From positions 1 to 64,000 of the forward strand of contig JBBPSI010000095.1 in NCBI GenBank assembly GCA_038093515.1: DNA of 64,000 nt, given 5' to 3'. Numbering within the stretch: the stretch's first letter is position 1; the number at the start of each line of letters is the position of its first letter. Of the stretch, positions 9,419 to 20,086 are shown in pieces. The position numbers and the translations under genes are program-made. The notes beneath the pieces are model-generated. The model was not told where the DNA came from. It worked only from the letters and a program-made list of their open reading frames with translations, and ran no database searches. This DNA comes from Butyriboletus loyo. Lineage: Eukaryota > Basidiomycota > Agaricomycetes > Boletales > Boletaceae.

Positions 9419-11766
9419 TCACGAGAAAAAACTCACCGGGTCCGTTGCACTTGGATCCGCAACACCTTGTCCACTACGGGAAGCATCTTGGTTCAGACGC
9501 TTGGGTACGGCGGCCTTGCGACGCGATTTGCGCTTTGACTGTGACGTGTGATAAGTCCCTGCATATGCATCCGAGGGACAACCAACCTTTGGCCTTGTGG
9601 GGTTCGTTGCAACAGATCGCTAAGGTGATATGTTAGACACACCGCATCCGAATGAACAGCACTGTAATACTTTATTAGGTGGAGCTGCGGCCATCCTCGA
9701 AGGTCCTTCATTGGTGACTTCAAATCTCGCCGATGAGCGAGTAGGTGATCGACGATCCGCAGGCTGGCGCGATTTTCCGGTCTGTTGGTCAGGCTGATGT
9801 GGAGTGGCGTCCTGGTGACCCGTCCTCCGTAGCAACCATTTGAATATCGAATGGCCATGGCGTGACCCGACAGTGTCGAGATTTCGCTCTGCAGATGTCA
9901 GTACTCCATCTTCCTGGGGATGCGCAGAAGAAACCGGGGACGGTGGCTGCAGCAGAGTCAAGAGACAGATGAGAGACGAACGAAATGGTCAAAAACCTCG
10001 TCAAAGTCGGATTGAGGACTTGCAGCCGATTTATCCTGTAACGTGTCGTGAGTCCCTGTAAACAAGTTCGGAGAATAACGAACCTCTTGCTTTCTGAACG
10101 ATCTTGCGACTGTCCGCTAAGACGATGTGTTAGATACACCGCATCCGATTGTCTGCCCAGGACAAAAACTCACTGGCTTACGTTGAGTCGCGGCCATACT
10201 CGAAGGACCCTCGTTTGTGTCATCCACCCTCACTGAGGGGGAAGGAGATTGATGATCGGCATCCTGGCGCGACTTTCCAAGACGTCGACCAGACCTATGT
10301 GAAGTGGAACCCTTGTAGCCGATTCTCTTTCGCCACTTTGTAAGTATTGAACGACCACGAGATGATTCGGCAACATCAAGGTTTTCCCTCTGACGTGCCC
10401 CTGGAGGTATGGCACGAGATGTGTCCAGTGGTGGTATCCCATCCTCCCGGGGACCGGCAGAAGAGGCCCGGGATGGTGGCTCCAGCAGCGTCAGCACAGA
10501 AGCAGGAAAGTCAGTGAAATAATCGCCAACCTCGTCAAAGTTGAATTCGGCAGCTGGCGCGCTCGACGGCACCTCGACCTATCTCCTCGTGAGAACTCTC
10601 TTTGAGGTTGAAAACGAACGAGCCGGTACCTCGAGGAGATCACCGTCGCCGTCTTCACTGTGTTCCTCGGAGTCGAGTGGACTGGATTTCCGAGATTCTT
10701 CCTGATGTACATGCACCATGAAGGAGTTAGTACAACTCATTTAACAGAATGGGGCTTATCCGACATGCGGTGACTATGATAGCGCAAGTACTTACACGGA
10801 AGGGACCATACAAGTCAGGGAGAATGTTCTTGAGATGACGAATGATGATTTTTCCATCAAATTGTCCAGTTGCAAGGTAGCAACTGTCCTGGGAGATCGC
10901 AATCGACCGTATCTGTTCACTGTCCTCAGTGACAGGGCCAATCTGAGTTAGTGCCAATGTGTCTAGGAATGAGATGGAGCGGCCTCTGAAGGAAGCAATG
11001 AATTTGCCATTGGGGGCTAGAGCTATGGAATGGACTGGATTGTCACCCCCAGTGAAAATCGGCGACTCAGCAAGCTGGGACCCAGTGGAGACACTGAAAG
11101 ACCTGATTTTGTTGTCGTCGGATGTGGCAAAAATGTGCTGACCGTCGCCTGACCATGCAAGTGGAGCAGCTGGGGCGGATTTGACCACGGCAGTCTTGAT
11201 GGTGATGAGCTCGTCGCCATTGTGACTGTTGAAAATGCGGATGTTGGAGCCATGGTAGCATGCGGTCGCGATGCGGTCCCCACTCGGGGAGAATTTGATG
11301 CCAATGACATAGTTTTCATGTTCGAGCGGGCCAACGAGTCTCTGCCCTGTGGCGATGTCCCAAACACTTGCTGTGTTGGCACTACCTCCGGTGGCGACTC
11401 TGGTTGAATCAGGGGAGAGTTCAACCGCCCATACGTGATTTGTGCCCTCCACCTCGATGATCTTTTCGTGTATCTCTCCGTCCCATACACTTGCGCCCTG
11501 CATAGTACCACAAACCACCCACTTGTCATTCATTGACACGCAAATGGCGTTCAAATCCATTCCTCTTTGCTCTCCAACTTCTTGACCGTCTTCAAGTCGC
11601 CAGCGTCGAACCCCATCCTCATCCCCGCTCAGAAGATGCTCTCCGTTGGAGTAGAAAGAGACTGCATATATCCATCCAGAGCGACCAGTGTCCAGTACTG
11701 TGATTTGGTCTTACTGAATGGTCAGCGATGCTCAATAACTCCTCAGAGCTGCGCACCTGTATTCAT
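9419..11766 (-). CDS. WD40-repeat protein, copy B, with duplicated tail module
   Basis: All exons join in frame into about 642 residues: 11,757-11,766; 10,796-11,697; 10,630-10,701; 10,531-10,572; 10,174-10,479; 9,997-10,116; 9,671-9,946; 9,419-9,619. The 902-nt exon encodes about seven WD40 blades (VRRWRLEDGQEVGEQ, VVCGTMQGASVWD, IRSIAISQDSCYLATG). WD40 propellers are protein-binding scaffolds; the partner is unknown. The C-terminal third is Ser/Pro/Arg-rich and probably disordered, and it contains two successive copies of the FDE|PPSPxSSAxPxED...GRSILxKW module, where other copies have one. The first coding exon is only 10 nt (Met-Asn-Thr plus one base). The stop used may lie inside a retained intron, because conserved DNA continues to about 9,185. 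The architecture resembles standalone WD40 proteins expanded in Boletales (memory). Confidence 0.75.
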
Positions 11767-12900
11767 CCTCACCAATGGTACACGATCAAATGTCAAGGAA
11801 CAAGTGCTTCGGTTTACTCGTGGGTACGCAAAGTTGCTGCGCAGATACCCATCGTTATTCTCAACATGGCTTGCTCACACAGGTGCCTCGTGTCTCTCAG
11901 GGTGCTCATTCTCTCCCAGCTTCCCACCACATGACCTGGCTGTGACAACCAGACAAGCAGTCAGTAGTAGCGAAAGTTTTCCTCGCCGCCACGGATAGTC
12001 ATATCTCAACTGGAGAACCCAGTTCACGATTCACATTAGAGAACCCTCGCCCACTGCCAAGAGGTAATAGCGTCGTGTCGGACTCTTCCTAGAGGATATC
12101 TATTGCAGCATTTGGGGAGCACAAACTTGCAGCCATGCGAATTCCCCCGCTCCCCTATTCCTTCATTTCTCTGCATCTGCCGCAGATACCCTCCGTGTAG
12201 AACGAAATGGCAGGAAACGTGTACCGAAATTTTCTGTCTTCTCTGGAATTGATTGCCCACAGCCGAACAAGAATGCTTTTGCTGCACCGATGCCGAGTCT
12301 TCGACTTGAATCTTCCGTTCTATAAATGGGTCTTTGGATGATTCCAAGTCCGACAAAGATGAAACTTAATAGCCGTGGCGGAGGAATACAAGGTCGACAG
12401 GAACGATTATTTGGGTGCGTTCTTGAGGAGGAGCGGGCAGACAAATGACTTGATAGATCCGCCGTCTTCGAGAGTGTACGCAGTGCAATACAAGTTCGCG
12501 TGTGTTCGATGATGGGAGGGAAGAGCTCATCGGTATGGATAGTGTTCATGGAGCGACTCATCGACTCGATGATCTGCCCTCGAATCCGTTTACAAGGGCA
12601 ATTGGCTTGGGTCTTGAAGGCTCTCGAGCGCACTATATAGTATGTACTTGCATGAAGAAAAAACCTTGTAGAAGGAGCACGCAGCCTAAGGTAATTAACA
12701 CACCCTCCCCGTCGAAATTGATATTCTTTAGGTTTGCAACAGCTTTAATGGATCAAACACTCCAATCCCAACCTCCGTGTGCGTATAGACTTCATCGATC
12801 AGTGGCAGTTCGGTGAATATCCCAGCAAGTTCAATCGTGAACGGGACCACCAGGACTCAAGCTGATGCACACAGACTAAGAAAACTACATGATCGATGTC
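11767..12900. repeat. WD40 5' flank of gene B, then repeat-T end and 3'-flank block
   Basis: From 11,767 to about 12,050 the DNA matches other WD40 upstream flanks. At about 12,378 'gaggaatacaaggtcgacagg' and at 12,765 'caatcccaacctccgtgtgc' mark the end of a repeat T and the usual 3'-flank block. No WD40 gene follows on the right, as at 5.6-6.4 kb. No gene is seen. Confidence 0.45.
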
Positions 12901-13029
12901 TACATGGTCATGATTCGGAGTAGTACGCTTCAGTAGTATCTATTGAATCGCCAATGCCGCGTGGGACCCTGAATCAGAAGGCTGACCAGACTGACCTTTT
13001 CCACAGATCAAAGTCATCGGCTGAACCAG

Positions 13030-13270
13030 AAGTGATCGTAAAGTAGATCTTCAGCGGGTGAGCACCAAGAATTCAAGCAAAGAAACACTAATGTCAATCC
13101 AAGGTCGTCCATTGAACTCAGTCGGGACAATGAAAGACCTCGAATTTACATTGGCGCGCTGCGGAATTCGTTCGATTTACGGAGGCGTATCTGCGTTGAC
13201 CTTGCACAAAGGGCGGCGACGCATCGATAGCAGTCGGTCCTTGGTCGGCCCAAGCATGAACTAAGGTGGG
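13030..13270 (-). pseudogene. Second, decayed copy of the 7.1-kb gene fragment
   Basis: The minus strand matches 7,135-7,290 over about 150 bp (ATTCCGCA..GCCAATGT, then a shared TTGGTG-containing stretch), but it has stops in each frame. It lies immediately after a 3'-flank block, the same order as at 6.2-7.3 kb, so a unit of repeat T, flank block and this fragment was duplicated. Confidence 0.35.
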
Positions 13271-14606
13271 ACCGACATAATGGACTTGGCATTTCGATGA
13301 GACGTGACAAATGTGTGACAACGTGACCACCACTCGCTTATCGGCTCGCTCTACCGAAGTCGACAGCTTTGCGTCAACCATGTCTACCCTCTTCGTTCCT
13401 CCTTCAAAGCTTCAGGACCCAATCAAGAGTTAATGCATATAGTGTTCCGGGAATCAAGCTTTCTAGCGGCACCGGCGACGTGAACTCTGAAGCACTGGGG
13501 ATATTCCTATCTCCCGTGAATTCTAGATGTCTGCCGACCATTCCGAATCCCATAAATACGCTTTGTCTATAGCTCACTCTCCAAGGGTGAGCGGTGGGCG
13601 TACAGTGTGGCTGCCAACTGGCACATGGCGACTACCTCCAGGGATATGGATATATTTGCATTCGGACCGCAGTCTTAGTTATGTCGGTTGAAAGGAGGCT
13701 TCTTCGGTTTTCTTTTACAGTGGTTTGTCACGTCTACCTATTCTCGTTTGTCAGGGATTAATTTACTTTTCAATTGACCCGGCCCGCAAACTCGGACATT
13801 GTCTCCAACGCGCAGGTTCAGTCCAAAGGTGAATACCACATGTAATTGATAATGGATGGACTGACCATGAATCTTGATATGTATCAGCTTGCGAGGGACC
13901 GACATGGCAAGTACCCCAGTTGTACCCAAGCTCAATCTATGAATAGAATTCTGGAAAGCTCTCCTTACGTCTATCGTACATAAAAACACAGAAATATGCA
14001 ACACGGTTCTCTGCGGGGGCCTTCTATCCTTCGACTTACCAGTTAAGATGCTTGTCAGCCCTGTCAGCTATGTTCGATCAATCACCGACTCGTGCCCCTC
14101 GGCGTTCTCCTGGACGACCCCAATACTGCTAAAGGCGTCCCTAGGAGGTGTGAGTGGCGGCCGTGGTATCGTTCGATGGCGGCGTCGGCGAAACGAGCGA
14201 CATCTCAGTCAGACAGCGTTATGCTCTCGCTCGCGTTCAGACGCGTACCTCATGTATGTGGAAGAACGACCAGTCACACGGACGAAATTATCACATCATT
14301 CACAGCCGGCAATACTCCCACAAATTTCCCCGTCCTCACTGACCCCATCTCCTTACCGTTCTGCGGGCAACTCTTGCCTTTCTGTTATTGCGGGCCTGAT
14401 ATAATAGAAAAAGCCACGATGAGGCTCGGACGCCTTGACCAAACAAGACATAATCACGAGAAGTCTCTGCGTGGTGTTGGTCGGGTAGGTACCAGTGAGA
14501 TCACGAGTGCAAGCGAGTCATCGAAATCCCACTGGGAGTCCCTTATATCCCAGGGGGGTTAGGTCACGCAAATCGAAAGCCATCGTTTCTCCCTCTTGTG
14601 TTCATC
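13271..14606. other. No confident gene; upstream region of the MFS gene
   Basis: A minus-strand ORF of 88 codons at 13,738-14,004 and plus-strand ORFs at 14,048-14,562 show no recognisable domain. The last few hundred bases are presumably the promoter of the transporter gene. I see no clear TATA box. This stretch does not match the repeat families to the left and marks the edge of the left island. Confidence 0.3.
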
Positions 14607-17313
14607 ATGTCGATCGAGCCCGAGGCGCAACGCAAGTCGTACGAGGGTGATGTGGCCGCGGTCGGAATGAACGGTGATGAAGACATACTGCAGGTGGAAG
14701 CTCGACGAATTGCGGAACGGCAGCTTGTTCGAAAGCTCGATGTTCGTTTATTGCCCACCATCATCGTCATCTTTTTGATGAACTTCATTGATGTGCGTCG
14801 CGTTTGTGGTGTGACGTGTACGCATCGTATTGAGCCGTGTCTGATATCGCAGCGCGTCGCAGTCACGGCTGCTCGACTCAAGGGCTTACAGACAGATTTG
14901 GGTTTATCCAGTACGTCCTCACTTGTTTGGGGTGGCCTGGTAACTCACCAAAGACGACAGACGTTCAGTATGATACAGTAGTGGCGGTCTTTTATGCAAT
15001 GTATTGTCCGGCACAGATTCCTTCCAATATGGTAAGCAGCCTGGTATCTCGGTTGGTACAGTAGAGTTTGAAGTATCTCTCAAGGCCCTCAACTATGTTT
15101 CGAGGTTGGTCACGTTTCCCATATTTTCAGGATTGGTTGCGGAACATCAGCCCTGTTTAGACCCGCCATCTACATTGGTACTTCTGTCGTCCTGTGGGGT
15201 TTGACAAGTGCTCTCGCTGGCGCCACGCATAGCTTCGGTGGTATCATGGCCTGTCGTTTCTTCATCGGGCTTCCGGAGGTAAGGCGACGGAGTCCATCGA
15301 GATCAAGACGACTAATATGACGCCATTTCAGGCTGCATTTTACCCTGGTGCGATCTATCTTTTGTCAAGATGGTATACACAGAAGGTTTGTTCTACTCGT
15401 ATCGTATCGCATCGTACGATTGCGATAGATTCTATCCTTCAGGAACTGGCTTTCCGAGGTGCCATTCTCTACGCCGGGTTACTTATCTCCAATGCTTTTG
15501 GAAGCGTGAGCCTCTCCGTGTTGCATCTTCGTTCCAGCTTCTGATTTCTTGATGGTGCCTAGTTGTGGGCTGCAGGTATTCTTGGAAACATGGATGGGGC
15601 TTTGGGCATCGCGGCGTGGAGATGGTGGGTTTGGCGCTTGTTTATGGCGACCACGTTATCTGACATCGTATTCACCCTCGAGCGCAGGCTTTTCTATATC
15701 GAGGGCGCTATAACGATCTTCATTGGTTTCTTGGCCATGTGCGTTCTGTGTTTGTGATCCTTGCTTGCTACCATTTCACTCGACGAAACTCCTAGGTGGT
15801 TGCTTCCGGATTATGTACGTCCCGAGCCCCCCTCGGTGGTGTGATCTGACGGGTTCCTGAATTCTCTTTCTGACTCCGGTAGCCGAACAACACTAGGTGG
15901 TTGGGTCCCGCAGAGAGACATTTGGCACAGGTCCGGCTTGCGGAAGATACTGGTGAAGCCGATCAGGATTCACAGCAAGACTCGTACGTCGTCCATGCCT
16001 CCCTGAAGTCCCAACCACCGACTAGTACGTTTTCCAGGGTCTTTGAAGGTCTAAAAACGGCGATCAAAGATCCCAAGGTCCCGGTTTTCATGTTGCTGGC
16101 TTTTTCAGAACTGTTGGGACTCAGCTTCATCAACTTCTTCCCAACGTGAGTGTTTCGCGAACGGACCATTCTGATCGAGGTCTACACACACATGCTTGGG
16201 TTCAGGTTGACTGCTACTCTTGGCTACTCGACGACGAACACTTTGCTGATGGCAGCGTATGTTCTGTATCGTGTTTTTCATTCTTGACGCCTATTCTTTA
16301 CGTTTGAGCAGTCCACCGTGGATCCTTGCAGCCATCGTGACGGTCATCAATGCGCGGCATGCTGGTGAGCAGCTCACCCGCCCTCTCCTACCTCGTTCGA
16401 GTTGACGAACCCGTATGCACGAAGACGTCACCGGCGAACGGTTCTTCCACCAGGCCGTCTGGTGGTGGACCGCCATAATCGGCTACATCATCTCACTGTC
16501 GACGATGAACGTAGGTGGGAGATATTTCTCGCTGTTCCTCATGACGTCCGGACATGTCGGTGTGTAGCCTCCTCCTCCGCCACCCTGTCCTTCAAGCTTC
16601 AACTTTCATCTCTCTCTTTTTTTTTCTTTTTTTGCGTGCGCGTGTGTGGTGTTAGGGTTTGCGTTGACGTTGGCATGGGTGGCGAATTCCATCCCTCGAC
16701 CGCCAGCCAAACGGTCCGCAGCGATCGGGCTTGTGACCGGGTTCGGCAATCTGGGGAATTTGTACGTCGTTGCATCTCTGTCCCAACGGGTCGGGTACAC
16801 GCTCATCCTCACCCCTCATCCTTCATCCACCATCCACCATCCGCACGAACGGGGGGCGACGTCGGAATAGAACGGGATCCTACATCTGGCAAACGAACTG
16901 GAGCCCCGAATACCATCCATCGATGATCATTGCGCTTTGTGCGCTCGTATCGGCGACGTTGCTCGGTTTGGGTACGTGTTTCGTGTTTCGTGTTTGCCGT
17001 TCGTATGACTGATTGACTGGTTGACTGGTTGACTTATCGACTGATTGACTGATTTATTGATTTATTGATTGACTGATTGACTAATCGACTGACTGACTGA
17101 CTGACACCGGCTCGAACCTGTTTGATCCTAGTCATACGCGCGCTGCTCGTACGGGAGAACGAACGGATGGACCGCGCAGAGCTGGAGCTGGACGTGACGC
17201 GCGGTCCTAGACCTAGCGGCGAACGCGAACGGATCGAGGAAGCGGCCAAGTTGGAGGGGATCACGTTTGACGAGGCTGTCGGACGTAGAATGGGGTTTCG
17301 TTATCTGTACTAG
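14607..17313 (+). CDS. MFS transporter, allantoate permease-like (anion:cation symporter family)
   Basis: It is split by about a dozen short introns. The first exon (14,607-14,792) encodes a cytosolic N-terminus ending in the first helix, LLPTIIVIFLMNFID. Splicing to 14,853 restores RVAVTAARLKGLQTDLGLS, the typical 'IDR..VT.ARL' start of this family. Later exons encode GTSVVLWGLTSALAGATH, the motif-rich ACRFFIGLPE/AAFYPGAIYLLSRWYT junction, FRGAILYAGLLISNAFGS, GHVGFALTLAWVANSIPRP and YHPSMIIALCALVSA. A cytosolic C-terminus with ITFDEAVGRRMGFRYLY follows and ends in TAG at 17,313. Twelve membrane helices are expected. Substrates of the family include allantoate, nicotinate, pantothenate and other organic anions; which one is not readable here. 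I see no break. Confidence 0.85.
17003..17106. repeat. GACTGATT-type microsatellite in the last MFS intron
   Basis: An interrupted tandem run of 4- and 8-base units (gact, gatt, ggtt) fills most of the intron before the final exon of the transporter gene. It ends in 'gactgactgactgac' at about 17,090-17,104. It does not touch coding sequence. Confidence 0.8.
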
Positions 17314-18149
17314 TTTTTTCTTTTTTTCTTTTAAAAAAAAATCCTTTTGTGTGTGTGTAGCTCGTCTGGAGTGCGGATCAGTGTAGTTTGGACGATGACC
17401 GGTTGACCGACGACCGACGACCGACGAATATCGAGCCGTTGGCATCGATACACATGTACATAAAAAAGGATATCATCCGAGTGCCTGATCCGCATCTCAT
17501 CCATTAACGTTTCGACTCTCGTATATGAGATGTACGAGAGCCCCCGACCACGCGTTCGAGCACGCAATCCGCCTCGCTCCATCCAACATGAAATCAACCG
17601 ACGTCACCTTGCACATTCAATGTCATATCATGTCGTGCGCATCTTTCTTTTTTTTCTTTCCTTCGTGAAATCCTTCAACCCAAGAGCGGTGCATCCCAGG
17701 AAAACGACCCGTTACCAGAAGAAAAGAATAAAAAAATCTGATTCTCATTTTTCGACGCCCCCATTACTTTTTTTGTGGTGAAAAGGGAATCATCTGTACC
17801 GAAAGAAAACCTACTCGTAGTGTGCCCCAAAGCCAAAGTCCATGTGATGCAAGTGTGTGAGTATGACAGAGAGAGAGATGGCGTATGCAGATATATATAA
17901 AAAAGAAAAAAAAAAAAAAAAGAGACCAAGAGTAAGGGCGCGCATGGGAGTGGCGGTACACGCAAACAGCGAGGAGAGATTCCGACTGCAATCGGCATAG
18001 TCGAACAAAAGAAAAAACAATACAAGCGTGGTGCAAATGCTTTTGTGCATTCTAGCACCCACGTAGACGTGATACATGACGATCGCGTTGCAAGATGGTC
18101 ATACAGGGAGTGGACCGGGAAAGAAATGAAATAGTGAGGTCGTAATGGA
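17314..18149. other. Convergent intergenic region with simple repeats
   Basis: This is the gap between the ends of two convergent genes. It contains a poly-T/poly-A pair near 17,320-17,340, a (gacc)-type short tandem near 17,395-17,430 and a long A run at about 17,900-17,920 preceded by 'atatatataaaa'. No gene is supported. Confidence 0.5.
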
Positions 18150-20086
18150 TCATGCCATGATCCCGCCGTCATCATAGCCATGATGGTTCAGAGAGGGTCC
18201 TTGGGCAAAGCACCACTGCGTGACAAAGGCGTCGTATAGTGAATTGCTGTCGGCGAGAGTCTTTCCCCCTGGTGGCGATGGAATATCGTACCGTCGTTCG
18301 GGAAACTCCGTTACAGGCACGAGATCGGTGCGTTGACGAGTCGGCTCCACCCGCGGTGTGGTGTGTCCTGACCAATCCCAGTCCGCAATGTGTCCAGGTC
18401 TGAAGCATGTGAGAACGTCCTCCTCCTCTCGACGACTTGGAGGCTGAGCGATGGTTGCGGGCTGTCCGCTTATGATCACATGCGGGACCATGGTAGGTGA
18501 ACCAGAAGGGGTTGAAATTGTGGAGGAAGCGGGTGACGCAGCGTCTTCGACAGACGGTGATCGCACTGCGGTCGAGATTGACAGCTCTGGATTCGCAATC
18601 GAAGATGATGACGGCCTTTGAGGGGAACCCGGGGAAGGAAACGAGATGGCGGATGTGGTACGAACTGTCGGGGGGGCATAATTGCACAGATTGAGTTTTC
18701 CGGCGCGCAAGGACACCGGACGCCTATCGGTTTCATTTACGGGCGGGGACTCCCTGTTTTCTGGAACAGAGGGGACCATGAGACCAAACGCATGCTCCTT
18801 GCAAGTTATTGCAGGATGAGGTCGGATGCGTTGTGGAGGAATGGATGCTAATGCCCACGAAATAAGTATTGCTTGTTAAGCGAGACGAACGGGGAAATGA
18901 CAGTACCAGAGACAGTTTGTCGGCGGGGCCTGCTTCGTGGAGATGTAGGAGGAAAGAGCGCAGGTCTGAAACCGACACGGTAATTCCTGCCGCCGTTGTT
19001 ATCCCACCATTCACCACCTGGGCCACACTGGGCGGAACTACTGGGCTCTGGGTATGTCGAACTGGTGTGATAGCGGGCGGCGAGCCATAGAGTGCGAGTG
19101 CTCAAAGAGTGGGCATAGTCCTCGAGACGGATAGTGAAGGTGAATCGATCCCATCCTCTTCCTTTTTGAGCACCTGAATCCCTCGAGGTGGGAACGGATG
19201 GCGATGGACGAATTTGGGAGGGTAGAAGTGTCAGTGATTCGAGGTAGTGAGCGCCGACCTCACTGACGGTTTGCCAGTCGTCGAGGGTGAAACGGACGGC
19301 GACCTGTTTTTCAAACGCCAAGTTGCGGACGAGGATAGAACCTGTGAGTAATGGTTTCGCGGCTGGGGTGGGGGATGGGGATGAGGAGGACAGATTGAGG
19401 GACTCGAGGAGTAAATTTGCAGGAGGGGAGAGTTCTGTAGGAACGGGAGAGGACTTTGTTGGATCGCTCTCATAATTGAACACGGGGGGGAGAGAAGGAA
19501 ATGGAAAGTGTGGGGGGGGGGTCTCGTCGCCCTCTGTTTCTGTCTCGTCGCCATTTCCATTCGCGGAATTGCTGAGTGCAGCGGGGCGAGCTGAACGATT
19601 AAAGATACGGACTGTAGTAAGACCGTAGTCCTTTTCTGGGAAATGAACGTTTTTGTGGATGGCGACTGGTGATGACGGTTCTGAGCGGGCACGTAGATGC
19701 ATATGCTGAGCCTGAGGAGGTGGCAAGATGGTAGGCGACGATGAAGATGATTTGAGAGAAGACTTGAGAGGTTTTCCGTTTGAGAGCAAGATGGGAGCAG
19801 ATGAGCCTCTGGGGAGCTGAGTGCGGGGAAGGGAATCGGAGGAAGAGGATCTGTGGGAGGTCGGGGAGGTCGAGATAGGGAAGGGGAAGGAGGGAGGAGG
19901 GACAGCAAGGGGCTGTGGAGAATGTTCGTCTACGGAGGACGAGTGGTCGGCGTCGTCGTCGTGGGCAAGGTGGAAGACGGGGAATTTACGGGCCGAAATG
20001 TCTGTTTTTCTCTTTGGGAGGTCACCCAGAGAGTGGAATGCGCCGGGGCCGTGTTCGTCAGAGAATGTGCGGCGGATGGCAGACAT
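18150..20086 (-). CDS. CBM21 protein, probable PP1 glycogen-targeting subunit
   Basis: Two exons (20,086-18,907 and 18,760-18,150) join in phase to 596 residues. The N-terminal third is Ser/Pro-rich. Around residues 145-150, KNVHF fits the RVxF docking motif for protein phosphatase 1. A CBM21 domain follows (about 250-390): GSILVRNLAFEKQVAVRF, WDRFTFTIRLEDYAH, LWLAARYH and WWDNNGGRNYRVGF. In the Gac1/PPP1R3 family this pairing brings PP1 to glycogen to activate glycogen synthase. The C-terminal exon is low complexity with one HIADWDWSG stretch. The splice (TCTCTG|GTACTG to ttccag) is chosen because it keeps frame; the alternative donor 'gttcgt' does not. It is convergent with the transporter. 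Confidence 0.85.

Noticed and set aside
17880..17925. A-rich stretch as a retroelement poly-A tail
   Set aside because: No target-site duplication or upstream element is visible; it sits between two convergent 3' ends and is best read as simple sequence.
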